This document shows, piece after piece, positions 33,388-43,226 of a stretch of DNA of 64,000 bases. Below the pieces are notes generated by a model that worked only from the letters and a program-made list of their open reading frames with translations, had not been told where the DNA came from and searched no databases. The first letter of the stretch is position 1. Each line of letters opens with the position of its first letter. The translations under genes and the position numbers were made by a program. The DNA lies in the NCBI GenBank assembly GCA_917880885.1, contig OU862920.1, positions 41,947,019-42,011,018 of the forward strand, read 5' to 3'. The DNA comes from Limnephilus marmoratus (taxonomy: Eukaryota > Arthropoda > Insecta > Trichoptera > Limnephilidae).

Positions 33388-34774
33388 TTGAATGTACATT
33401 CTTATTAAATACACTTAAAATGCAATTGTTTTCTACACATTATAAACTCTTGCTGTCTCTGTGTCATGCAGTAAGGCATGTAAAATATATAATTTTGTAA
33501 AAGCCCAACAGGGCGTTTAAAATTAATAAATTAATAATTTTAATCGATACTTTTAATATCACCCTGTTTTCTGGCGAACATATATTGCTTTATATGCCAT
33601 CTTATTAGATATTTTCTGATTTTATGCAGTAGGTATCTACAATTATAATATATACCATATTTACTTCCTGCTTTTAAGACTAATGATATCCGGAAAAAAA
33701 GTTTGCTAATCACTCTTTCTTGTGAGATATATAAAGAAATGCTGTTCCATGGATCAAAACGAAGTATATTATCACAATTTGTATTTCGTAGTATGTAGGT
33801 CATCAAAATTGTCAGGTATTCTACCATCCGAGATTCTCTTTCAGAATATTACTGTTAAGATAATAATATGATGTTATACTGCTTTGGTAATTTGTTCAAT
33901 GTATTATAATTGAATGCTGTATCTATTTGAACCTGTCTTGCTGTAAGGGCCTAAGATCTGCTCTAGATTTTGACGAAATCGATGAAAATACGATCACGGA
34001 AAACCGTTTAAAAATATGTGTAACTGGCGCGCGGCCGTAATGGCACCTTGCTCAACCGGATTCCGAAATGGAACCAAAAATCAGTAAGCGCCTCGCATAG
34101 GGCGACGGTTTTGGCTCTTGATGGGAAGGCACATATAAGATAAGATGTACACATGTAAGATCGTACATCATGGTACTATGTACTGGTCGGCATTACTGTG
34201 ACACCTTCAGGAGACAGTGAGCAGTGGGTAGTGGATATCGCGTCGGCGCTGAAGTGGGGCACAGTATCCGTCATACGAGCGTCGCACCATAGGCACTTTA
34301 GGTACTATATACTTAACTGCATCTCGTCTCAAGTCACTGTAATGTGGACTCGTCGAGTAACAAGCGTCAGGACTGATTATATATTTAATAAATTCAAGTG
34401 TGCTATTTATATATTTAACACTAATTTGTCAATATTTCACCAATAGTTGTAGATGCTCTCTGTCCAGACTGTCCAGAAGTTATGCAACTGAAATACCCAA
34501 TTTGAAATATTTCATGAAACTTAATGATGGGAAATGGGAAGGTTGGGTTGTACCTAACTATATTATTTACTAGATCTGCTTATAATACAACGATACTTTA
34601 ATTTTTAAAAGGATTTTTTAAAGGAAATTTACGATGGGATACTTATGATATTTTCAAGGAAATTTTCTATACCAACTGGTTATCTCTCGCCAGGGTCATG
34701 GCTGATGACAGTGTTTTCCAAACTGGAACCGGGAAGGTAGGTATGCAAATATAGTAGGTAGGTATACAAAAAAT
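33388..34774. other. Intron with one GC-rich block
   Basis: 34020-34400 is distinctly GC-richer and ends near an AATAAATT word (34386), so an old LTR or other element is possible. A frame containing EQWVVDIASALKWG sits between AG and GTACTA at about 34219-34302. Its splice sites are weak and it has no recognised homolog, so it is not called as a host exon. Confidence 0.35.
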
Positions 34775-34870
34775 GATTGCCTCTCTCCGTGATTCGAACC
34801 CATGACCGAGCCGAGGATCGCACCACTAATTTTGTCACAGTACTTTATAGACGAATGAACTGTCGTTCGT
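34775..34870 (-). repeat. tRNA-like SINE fragment
   Basis: The minus strand has a B-box GGGTTCGAATCACGGAGAG at 34784-34803. An A-box-like TTAGTGGTGCGATCC lies upstream at about 34824-34838. No tRNA cloverleaf can be completed. Confidence 0.55.
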
Positions 34871-35121
34871 TACGAAAACAATTACTGCGAGTCCATAATA
34901 TAAGGAGAAGGACAAGGCGCGATTATCCCGCTCAAAGAGAAGAAGATGGAGAGAAATGTAAATACGAAAGTTAGAGGGAGCGCGCTAATATTAAAAAAAC
35001 TAAGCGAAAATTGTAGTAAATGTTTAATAAAACACAACTCGTTAAAAATTGAGAAAAAAACTCGTGGGGAATGCCTAAAATAGCATTTATAGAAACACTG
35101 TGAATTTTTTCACATATATAA

Positions 35122-35497
35122 GGGAACGTACTCATACAACGTGACCCACTTTTTGTAATTTTTAACCCCCCCTCGGTGACCACCTGTAGTATATTTCAAG
35201 ACCCCCTCAAGAAGAAGTTTTGAATCACATCATGCTAACAAAAAGTTTAAAAAAAATTATTTGGCGTATATTTGTTTTTATTAATACGGCGCTTGCTGCT
35301 TGACGGCAAGGTGCACGCATACCTATAATTAAAAGTGGAAAAAATATTAAAAAGTTAGTGGAAAAATATAAAAAGATTTCTAGATTGACTATGTGATAAA
35401 AACCTGAGCCCCCCGCCCCCCATTGAGACCAAGCGTGGAATTTTGAAGATCCCCCCCCCCCCCCCCTAAACGGGTCACGTAATATGGGCATGTTCCG
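35122..35497. mobile_element. G-run MITE with internal insertion
   Basis: The ends GGGAACGTACTCATACAACG and GGTCACGTAATATGGGCATG with TTCC match the 16223 element. TAA flanks both sides (35119-35121 and 35498-35500). The copy is 376 bp rather than 159 because about 215 bp is inserted between the left C-run segment and the right C-run (35451-35466). No insertion boundary repeat is clear. Confidence 0.8.
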
Positions 35498-35500
35498 TAA

Positions 35501-35649
35501 GGGGTCGTCCATTAATCACGTGAGACTCGAAAGGGGGGGGGGGGGGTTCGGAAAAAATCACGAGGGGGGGGGGGGTTAGTCTAAAACCTTACCAGGGGGG
35601 GGGGGTTAAAAAGTTGCTAAAAAACATCACGTGATTAATGGGCGACCCC
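35501..35649. mobile_element. Second G-run MITE, abutting the first
   Basis: The ends are GGGGTCGTCCATTAATCACG and the complement of GGGGTCGCCCATTAATCACG (one mismatch). TAA is at 35498-35500 and 35650-35652. Inside are three G-runs and the TTAAAAAGTTGCTAAAAAA motif, reminiscent of the 16223 element. The left TAA is also the right TAA of the neighbouring MITE. Confidence 0.85.
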
Positions 35650-35877
35650 TAACTTGTAAAATAACTGAAAAAACAATAATTTTTGAAGCATACTTCGCAA
35701 TTTTTTTCTATCTAGGGAATTTCATATAATTCCCGTTTCGACGTGGGGAATGTATAGAATTTTTTTTTTAAATTTTCTTTATTTACAGCATTTTATGGTA
35801 ACATAATTTGTGGATTTTTCGACCACCATGCTAGGCTGATGCCCGTGTTATGGTGGTTCCATTATATTCAAGAATAA

Positions 35878-36096
35878 CACGCCAGGACGCAGCCTCCCAT
35901 TTGCCCTCATTGCACTAAGGAACATATACTATCTAAATGTGAAAACAAAGAACAAACTCCAATCTGCAACAACTGCTGTGTCCAAAACAAAAGGTTTGAT
36001 ATGAACTATTCCACCGATCATAGAGTCGATAGCATAAAATGCCTTTACCGGCAAAAAATGCTTCGAATTGCCAAAGAACGCATTGACTACGAATAA
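35878..36096 (+). CDS. LINE-A gag-like ORF1, C-terminal part
   Basis: The open frame (72 codons) encodes PPICPHCTKEHILSKC, then ICNNCCVQNKRFD, DHRVDSIKC and a basic helix RQKMLRIAKERIDYE before TAA. The Cys/His spacing resembles the paired zinc knuckles that end gag-like ORF1 proteins of Jockey/I-group LINEs, which bind element RNA. An in-frame TAA at 35875-35877 and the absence of upstream homologous frame show a 5' truncation. Forty-six bases separate its stop from the ATG at 36143. The knuckles are slightly irregular, so RNA binding is inferred. Confidence 0.7.
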   Translation, partial: HARTQPPICPHCTKEHILSKCENKEQTPICNNCCVQNKRFDMNYSTDHRVDSIKCLYRQKMLRIAKERIDYE

Positions 36097-36146
36097 ATAT
36101 TGTAAATTTTCATTTCCTCAAACTCTTATCTATAAATTAACAATGA

Positions 36147-36875
36147 ATGATTTTTTTATGTAACGCATTAGATAAAAAAATATGTATTGAAGAAAACTTA
36201 TATCACTCTATAAGAGATTTCTATTTTATTTGCACTCAAAAAAGATTTACTCAATTTCATAAAAATATTAAAAGCGTAAAAATTTTTTTTGAAAAATTAA
36301 TAATATCTTTAAAAGAAATATTTTTTTTCCCGGGCTTGATTGGGTTTACAAAGACCTACTCTACTGGCGAAACTAATTACTCCATTCCAGGGTACCAGGT
36401 AACAATAATAAGAATAAACAAAAACTCTGATATTGGAATATCTATTTCCAACCAGTATAATGTTCTCAATATTAATGAAGTAATTAATGATTATGATGTT
36501 AATATTTTAAATATAAAATTTAAAGACGTAAATAAATTATCGCATTATATTGCTATTTATCCTACACATAAGTCTACAGTACAACAATTTATAGTAGAAT
36601 CAAAAAACGCTTTATTGAATTTTAGAAATATAAATAATATTATTTTACGAGATATGCATTTAAATATTGTAAATGATTATGCTAGTAATGATAAAGATGT
36701 GATCAATCAATATATGATCAATAAAAAACCGGAACATTCTTCAACAATCTCTACACATTATAAAATCCGTATTTGTATTACTAACTCTATGTCACACTCT
36801 ACTTTGAAAATACTCTACATATTTAAAAGAAATCAATATCACATTAATATTTTTACTAAATGGATGACTTCATAG
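36147..36875 (+). CDS. LINE-A endonuclease-like ORF, catalytically dead
   Basis: A 242-codon open frame that aligns with residues 35-250 of LINE-A ORF2. FHKNIKS matches FHSNIRS, YSIPGYQVTIIRINKNSD matches YHLPEYNYVTTKININKNSG, YIAIYPTHKS matches HIIAVYRTHGS, and NNIILRDMHLN matches KLCFIAGDFNLN. The catalytic Glu of SETF is not conserved, GDFN has become RDMH, the LDHIW motif is deleted and TDHH has become STHY. It therefore should not cut DNA. It stays open through very A+T-rich sequence despite roughly half the residues having changed. It overlaps the ORF2 start by 16 nt in another frame. It could be a structural subunit or a decaying tandem duplication. Confidence 0.72.
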   Translation: MIFLCNALDKKICIEENLYHSIRDFYFICTQKRFTQFHKNIKSVKIFFEKLIISLKEIFFFPGLIGFTKTYSTGETNYSIPGYQVTIIRINKNSDIGISISNQYNVLNINEVINDYDVNILNIKFKDVNKLSHYIAIYPTHKSTVQQFIVESKNALLNFRNINNIILRDMHLNIVNDYASNDKDVINQYMINKKPEHSSTISTHYKIRICITNSMSHSTLKILYIFKRNQYHINIFTKWMTS

Positions 36876-39844
36876 CTAATGAATTAGAAAATAATTTTAA
36901 AATACAAGAATATGAGTGTGTATACACCGATTCATGTAATGACATAATCTCAAAGAATCTCAATAATATTTTCATTTTTCATAGTAATATACGAAGTATG
37001 GAACGAAATTGGGATGAATTAATTCTAAAATTAAACAATCTAAATAAAAAACCTGACATCATAATATTATCAGAAACTTTTACTAATGACGAATCACCCA
37101 CCTATCATTTACCAGAATATAATTATGTTACAACCAAAATAAACATCAATAAAAATAGTGGTCTCGTCATATTCATTCACGATAAATTTAGTATTGTCAA
37201 AATAACTGAACATCCTATACACCTAGTAAACTGTATTGAAATACAATTAAAACTCGACAAAACAAACTACCACATAATAGCTGTTTACAGAACACACGGT
37301 TCGAATATCTCGTCATTTATAAATGAATTTAAACAAATACTGTTAAAATTTAGTAATAAACTTTGCTTTATTGCAGGAGACTTCAATTTAAACATTAATG
37401 AAAACGTAGAAAATAATTTCAAAAATGAATATATTAATTGTATGACTGAATTTAACTTCATATCGTGCATTAATAAAAATACGAGAGAGATAAAAAATCA
37501 CACTCCATCTTGTTTAGACCATATATGGACTAACATAAATATTAAAGATATCGACAAAATCAAATCAATTGTTTGGAAAACGAATATAACTGACCACCAT
37601 GCATGCATTCTTCTCTATGATAACAAAATTAAACATAAAAAATTTAATCTAACAAAGACAAAATCCTACACAAATATGACTATTTTATCCAAAAAACTAA
37701 GAAATGAACAATGGAACAACGTGTTAAATAGTTATGATACCGAGACTTGCTCAAAAAACTTTGAAAATATATTGTCTCAACACATAAAAAATTCAACTAC
37801 TGAAACTACAGTCCGCATTAAATCTAAACTAAGAATTTTAAAGCCTTGGATAACACAAGGACTTATAATATCAATTAGAAACAAAGAAAAACTTTATAAA
37901 ACAGCATTGAAAAATCCTCTAAATGAAAAAGCATACACTTTTTACAAAAAATTTAAAAATAAATTAACAAACTGTATCAAAAAAAATAAAGAAGACTATT
38001 TCAAAAATAAAATACTTTCTACAGACAATAACAATAAACAAATATGGAAAACAGTCAACTTAGCCATGGATAACACTAAAAAAACACAAAAAATAAAATA
38101 CATTGAACATGAAAATAAAATAATAGATGCTAATATTCAACCTAAACAATGTGCAAACATCTTTAATTCTTTTTTTGCTAATGTAGGAAAAAATCTTGCG
38201 AAAAATATCAATAAATCTTTTAACCCGAAAAAACAAACGATTGAAAATGTACAAAATCAAAATAATTTATCAAAATTTGAAACAACCTCAGAAAGTGAAG
38301 TTTTAAAAATAATAGAAGGCATGAAAGGAGGTTCGTCTCCCGGATTTGACCTTATTACAGTACATTTTCTAAAATCCATGAAAATTCATTTGATAAAACC
38401 AATTACTCATTTGATAAACTTAAGTTTAACAGAGGGAATATTTCCGACAAACTATAAAAATACAATTATTTCACCTATTTATAAATCTGGAGATCCTCAA
38501 CAAGTAACTAACTACCGCCCAATTTGTCTAATCTCAAACATTGGAAAGATTTTTGAAAAAATTGTGAAAAACCAATTGGTCGGTTTCCTAGAAAGTAATA
38601 AAATTCTTCACCAAAACCAATTTGGTTTTATAAAGTCACTCAGCACACAAGATGCTATTGCTAATGTAACCTCATACATCAATGAATCATTGGATAAAGG
38701 TGAAAAATGTGCCGGTATATTTATTGATCTCAGAAAAGCTTTTGATAGTATATCCCATGAGATTCTACTAAAAAAACTAAACAATATAGGTATAAAAGAC
38801 AATGCAATTAAATGGATTTCGAACTACCTAAAAAATCGACCGCAAGTCGTAAAAATAAATCAGATTAATAGCGATAAAGAAATATCAGACTTTGGAATCC
38901 CTCAAGGTACAGTAATCGGACCAATCCTTTTCACCATATATGTTAATGACATTTTTTTTCAACCACTACATGGCCAAATTACTTCATACGCCGATGATAC
39001 GGTACTAATAATTAGCGATAAAACTTGGGAAAAAGTAACATTTAAAGCCACCGAAGACATAAATATTTTAAAGAATTTCTTCGACGTAAACTTACTATCA
39101 CTAAATGGTGATAAAACATTTGTAATTCCATTTGCAATACACAAAAATGATACCCCTAAAAACATTGACATCATCATCCATGATAATTCCAAAACACATA
39201 GTAAAAATTATTGTATCCAAAACTGCACAATATTAAAAACAACAAACACAATCAAATATTTAGGAGTCATTATCGATAAAAATTTGAAATGGAAGGAACA
39301 AATTTGTCAAGTTGTAAAAAAAATTAGAAATTTGATTTATATATTTTTAAGAATCAGAAATTTTTTATCTGTAAAAAACTTATATCTAATATATTACGCT
39401 TTGGTTCAATCAACTTTACAATATGCTATCATTAGCTGGGGATCCGCATACAAAACTAATCTTTCCCCAATTGAAGTTGTGCAGAGGCTAATAATTAAAA
39501 TCATATTAAAAAAACCTTCTGACTACCCAACGGATCAATTATTTAAGGAATTTCAAGTACCATCTTTCAAAGATCTATACAATAGAAATGCATTGATTCA
39601 AATTATAAAAGAAAAAGAAAAATATCAATTTATAACTGAAAACCGTACTAGACATAAATATATTTTTTCATGCCCAAAATTAAACACTTCCTTTGCACAA
39701 AATTATTATACTTATCAAGGAAGACTTATTTTCAACCGATTACCGGATGAAATTAGAAAAATTAATGATAAAATCCAATTAATAAACACTGTAAAAAAAT
39801 ATTTTAAAGATAATCTCAAAAAAAAAAAAACAGTTTCCGACTAA
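36860..39844 (+). CDS. LINE-A ORF2, endonuclease-reverse transcriptase
   Basis: 994 codons from ATG 36860 to the TAA ending at 39844. Residues 35-255 are an AP-like endonuclease with N43 (HSN), E72 (SETF), GDFN at 173-176, LDH at 219-221 and TDHH at 244-247. Residues about 480-760 are the reverse transcriptase. It has GGSSPGFD, NYRPICLIS, FIDLRKAFDS (D623 and D629), GIPQGTVIGPILF and YADD (710-713). The C-terminal part has YALVQSTLQYAIISWGS and a final NRLPDEIRKI segment. All core catalytic residues are present and no frameshift is seen. The enzyme would nick target DNA and reverse-transcribe LINE RNA in place. Closest fit is a Jockey-group clade such as Daphne or CR1; the exact clade needs a tree. 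Confidence 0.93.
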   Translation: MDDFIANELENNFKIQEYECVYTDSCNDIISKNLNNIFIFHSNIRSMERNWDELILKLNNLNKKPDIIILSETFTNDESPTYHLPEYNYVTTKININKNSGLVIFIHDKFSIVKITEHPIHLVNCIEIQLKLDKTNYHIIAVYRTHGSNISSFINEFKQILLKFSNKLCFIAGDFNLNINENVENNFKNEYINCMTEFNFISCINKNTREIKNHTPSCLDHIWTNINIKDIDKIKSIVWKTNITDHHACILLYDNKIKHKKFNLTKTKSYTNMTILSKKLRNEQWNNVLNSYDTETCSKNFENILSQHIKNSTTETTVRIKSKLRILKPWITQGLIISIRNKEKLYKTALKNPLNEKAYTFYKKFKNKLTNCIKKNKEDYFKNKILSTDNNNKQIWKTVNLAMDNTKKTQKIKYIEHENKIIDANIQPKQCANIFNSFFANVGKNLAKNINKSFNPKKQTIENVQNQNNLSKFETTSESEVLKIIEGMKGGSSPGFDLITVHFLKSMKIHLIKPITHLINLSLTEGIFPTNYKNTIISPIYKSGDPQQVTNYRPICLISNIGKIFEKIVKNQLVGFLESNKILHQNQFGFIKSLSTQDAIANVTSYINESLDKGEKCAGIFIDLRKAFDSISHEILLKKLNNIGIKDNAIKWISNYLKNRPQVVKINQINSDKEISDFGIPQGTVIGPILFTIYVNDIFFQPLHGQITSYADDTVLIISDKTWEKVTFKATEDINILKNFFDVNLLSLNGDKTFVIPFAIHKNDTPKNIDIIIHDNSKTHSKNYCIQNCTILKTTNTIKYLGVIIDKNLKWKEQICQVVKKIRNLIYIFLRIRNFLSVKNLYLIYYALVQSTLQYAIISWGSAYKTNLSPIEVVQRLIIKIILKKPSDYPTDQLFKEFQVPSFKDLYNRNALIQIIKEKEKYQFITENRTRHKYIFSCPKLNTSFAQNYYTYQGRLIFNRLPDEIRKINDKIQLINTVKKYFKDNLKKKKTVSD

Positions 39845-40238
39845 TCTAATCTACTTATAACTCAGTTTCCAAGTGATACTCCATTCTTCAAATAAGTTAA
39901 ATTTTGTATTGTTTTTAGCAACTAATTACAATAATTCTGGACACATTATCCAAATAGTAAAATTGTTTTGATAGTAGATAAATACTTATAATTACATATC
40001 ACCGAACTTACAACTTATTGTTTTTTACATTCACATTGTAATTTAAGAACTTAAATATAGCATTACAAAATGTACACTACTCTTCCAGACACAAGCTAAC
40101 GCTTCCATGGAAGAGTGGTATTAACATATTTGAATATGAACATGTAAGCAAATTAACACATCATCTAAATGTACATTATATTTTATATGCTATAATCAAT
40201 AAACGTTTGATATAAAAAAAAAAAAAAAAAAAAAAAAA
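39845..40238 (+). other. LINE-A 3' UTR and poly(A)
   Basis: A+T-rich 3' untranslated region with an inverted pair ACTCTTCCAGACACAAGC and CTTCCATGGAAGAGT around 40079-40115. The polyadenylation-like AATAAACG lies at 40199, followed by about 24 A residues. This marks the 3' end of the insertion. Confidence 0.75.
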
Positions 40239-41189
40239 CATATATTTTTTAAGCGCTTTAAAACTTAAGGTATTTAAGTGAAATATGTAATAAATCGGTA
40301 GAAATGCGGGAAACCGGGCCTTAAAGTAACATTTTTCAGAGCAATGTATTAAAGTTTGGGTTTTTTTGTTGAAACTTTTTATTTATCAAATCCCATCTTT
40401 GAATATACATAATTCCATAATCATGATTTCATGATACAGACAAACACATTACGAATATGTGTTTTGGCACACTTGTTATATGTTGGCACACTTACAAATT
40501 TATTTACTGAAAATTTGTGTACATAAATAGTTGTTATAGTTATGCGATTTGGCCATAACAGCTCACTTGCCTAATGTTCGTTCAATGACACGCAACCTCA
40601 ATCATCGACTCCGACACCGCCCTGAGCCAAATTGCACGTGGCCGCTGATTTCTATTAACAAAAATATTCATTACCTGTACATAGAAACACATAAACAGAT
40701 GTGTACAACATTTCCAACAGAACATTCCTCGTCTAGCATTTCCAGCGTGTTAGAAAGGAAAATGACAATAATGTCAATGTCATGACCTTTTGTCTATCCT
40801 ATCTCAATTTCCTTTTGATGGGCAGCATTCCCTAAATATTGAGGGTTGTAAATAACTACTTGTCTCCGATATGATAACGGCGATAAGTCTCTTGTATGTT
40901 TGCGGTATGAATATATAACGTTGTTTCGTACCGTAGATATGCTAGGTTGGGTCAAGGTAGTATAGAAATTTCGATGAGGTTTGTTTGGGTAATGTAAGAT
41001 ACACATAACCCAAACAAAATACTTAGGTTAGGTTAAGTCAGGTCGGTGAGGAAGACGGTAATTTAAGGTCACATGAATAGTGAGGTTTCTACAGTAGAAA
41101 ATACTATTATTTTCACTCTGGTGATAGGTAAAATAGTTTTTGCTCTCCAAAACGTTGGGTCAAAAAAAAGAAAGCGCAGCACGATTTAT
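40239..41189. other. Intron, nothing recognised
   Basis: No gene. The GGTTAGGTTAAGTCAGG words at about 41025-41045 are common low-complexity sequence. No assigned repeat. Confidence 0.4.
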
Positions 41190-41645
41190 TACCCAAAAGT
41201 TAATCAATATAAGGCTTTATAAAGCTAGTGCTGTAGAAATGAGATCCCAGAGGCGCACGTGTGGTAAAACAATGTACGATCGGGTGAGAAATGTGGAGAT
41301 CCGAAAAGAATGCAAGGCTGATGTAAGCGTAATGAGTAAGATTAAGAAAGGGACGCTTAGATGTTTTGAGCATGTAAGGAGAACGAATGAAGAAGGGAGT
41401 GTAGAAAGAATATACGACGCAAATGTGAATGGTAGAAGAAGTCGGGGACGCCTTAGGATGATAAAACATGGCGCGTTCAAGTGAATCAGATACTTGAGTC
41501 GGGCCATGTCAAGAGTCAGAATTGTAGAAGAGTGTGTATGAGACCATGTATGAAAGAGAAAGACGCGTGTGTCAAGATGGAGTTATTTGGCCTTCCGTCC
41601 TCTCTGCCTAACTCGAACGGCGTGATGGTTAGTTAGTTAGTTATA
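41190..41645 (+). pseudogene. RTE-like LINE C-terminal relic with GTTA tail
   Basis: The frame at 41237-41484 reads MRSQRRTCGKTMYDRVRNVE, ADVSVMSKIKKGTLRCFEHV and RRSRGRLRM. This is the characteristic C-terminus of RTE/BovB-type LINEs (RMLRWxxGxxxxDxVRN, KGxLRWFGHV, RGRPR). A stop follows, then out-of-frame remains that match the 14518-14720 copy, and the tail is (GTTA)n at 41632-41645. Key residues are mutated (FGHV to FEHV) and the 5' part is missing. Confidence 0.8.
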
Positions 41646-43029
41646 AAACTAGGTTTAAAGACCAGATATAAATTACCAGGTGCAAGTACTTCCCAAACCC
41701 CTCTTCCGCTTTTCCGTTTCCACCCACACTTAAATTAAACGAAAAGTTAGGTTAGGTTAAGAAAAGTAAGGCTAAGTGAAGAAAGTACCCCATTACCTTA
41801 CTATCCTTGATTGGGCAAGCAATTACCTACTAGTCATTCTTTGTCGCCCATTCATCTTCTCACTCAGGCTTAATGTCCGAGACGCGTACCGCGAATATCA
41901 ACAAAAATCCCTTTCTCTTTGATAAAAGTTCATAAATCAAAGTCATTCTCATTGGTCTTTTACTGTGCTTTTTTAACACATCAGTAATAAACTTATTTTT
42001 ATTATTGCATTTCCCGTCGCTTAGATGGGCTTGATAACCGGAACGCATTGAACGGGACAAGGCATCAAGATGTACTCTATCAAGTGGGGTTTTGTGTGAA
42101 TGTGTTTGTTTTTATTTCGGACCTTTTGGTTCGGTGTCTCGGCATTCTTTTCTCCCTTTCTCGAAGGCGGCTCGAGTCATGTTCCGGACTTATCAGCTGT
42201 GTTGTGCTGTGATGGTTAACGTTAACATTAGCAGTGCTCCGCCGGTACAGACAGCACGGCCACGTGGTTCTGTGTTCTGACTGTTGACTCGGTCCATACG
42301 CTTTACTCCGATACGAGACTTTACCAAGCGCGGGAATCTCGCCATCTCGCGTCAGTGGACCAAATAGAGACTTGTAGGTCAAAAATTAAGTCAGTTGCAA
42401 GAATTTTACAAAAAAATTACTAAAATATAAATTGTTACCTAAAGTTAAAATATAATCGGTTCTAAGTGATAAAATAAGTGATTTGGTTTAAGAATTGTGA
42501 TTGGATTTCCAGTGTAGTTTTGATTCCAATCATTATAAGTTTGAAGTGAAATGTACCTACATCTAATAAACAATTATCGTTGTATAACTTCGATCGCTTG
42601 TTTCTGGCGAATTGGTTTTATATGACGTTTTTCGTCGCATTTCTTGTCGAATGCACAGTGTTGTTTTTCAAACAAATCTTTTTTCCTCTCACAACAAACC
42701 TCTCACTTGTTATATTTATTGTCTCAGCGACAACTGTCAACACGAGTGAAAAAGAACACATAAGTAATACCTTTATTATTAATTGAGTTGAGGACGCTGG
42801 GTAATTGTGAAAAATTGTTTGTAAAACACCTTCTTTTAACATGATTGTTACTTTTATTATTGTATTTCTTTAATTTTATTTTATTTCAAAACATAATCAA
42901 AAAGAGAAATGCTGCACAATTTTTGTTGGAGTACATGTTTTTTAGGGTTCGGATGTCGAATATTGTACCTGATTTGGTCATCTTGAGATCTATTGAACCA
43001 TTGTTTAGGATGGACTCTCTCGGTCCATC
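41646..43029. other. Intron with a GC-rich island
   Basis: 42080-42370 is much richer in GC and CpG than its surroundings, with CGCCATCTCGCGTCAGTGG (TCAGT initiator-like) near its 3' side. No open frame is convincing. An unannotated 5' exon, promoter or old element are all possible. Confidence 0.35.
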
Positions 43030-43226
43030 GCTTCTCTCGATCCATCGATTCATAAATCTGTCATTCCTACATTTTTATATTCCTACCCATCCCTAATACC
43101 TTTTTCCTTCCCAGACCTTCCCCTTCTTACTTTCCCTGAAAAGCATCCACACAGCATCCCCAAAGATGACATAGGTCCTGAGGGAATGTGTTTCATCAGA
43201 CCCTCCTGTGTGGGCTAATGTAAAAA
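43030..43226 (+). mobile_element. SIDE retroposon copy F, 5'-truncated
   Basis: It contains TTCCTACCCATCCC, CTTCCCAGACCTTCCCC, CATCCACACAGCATCCCCAA and GATGACATAGGTCCTGAGGG. The partner strand TCAGACCCTCCTGTGTGGG then GCTAATGTAAAAAA completes it. Only the 3' half is present, as expected of target-primed insertion. Confidence 0.82.

Larger units (their letters stand above)
35878..40238 (+). mobile_element. LINE-A, Jockey-group non-LTR retrotransposon
   Basis: A 5'-truncated element with three consecutive ORFs (gag-like zinc-knuckle end, endonuclease-like ORF, endonuclease-reverse transcriptase). An A+T-rich 3' UTR follows with AATCAATAAACG at about 40196, and a poly(A) run of about 24 nt at 40215-40238. 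Codon use is extremely A+T-rich. The uninterrupted 994-codon ORF2 points to a recent insertion. The gag ORF is cut at its 5' side at about 35878, immediately after an in-frame stop. The target duplication could not be fixed. Confidence 0.88.
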
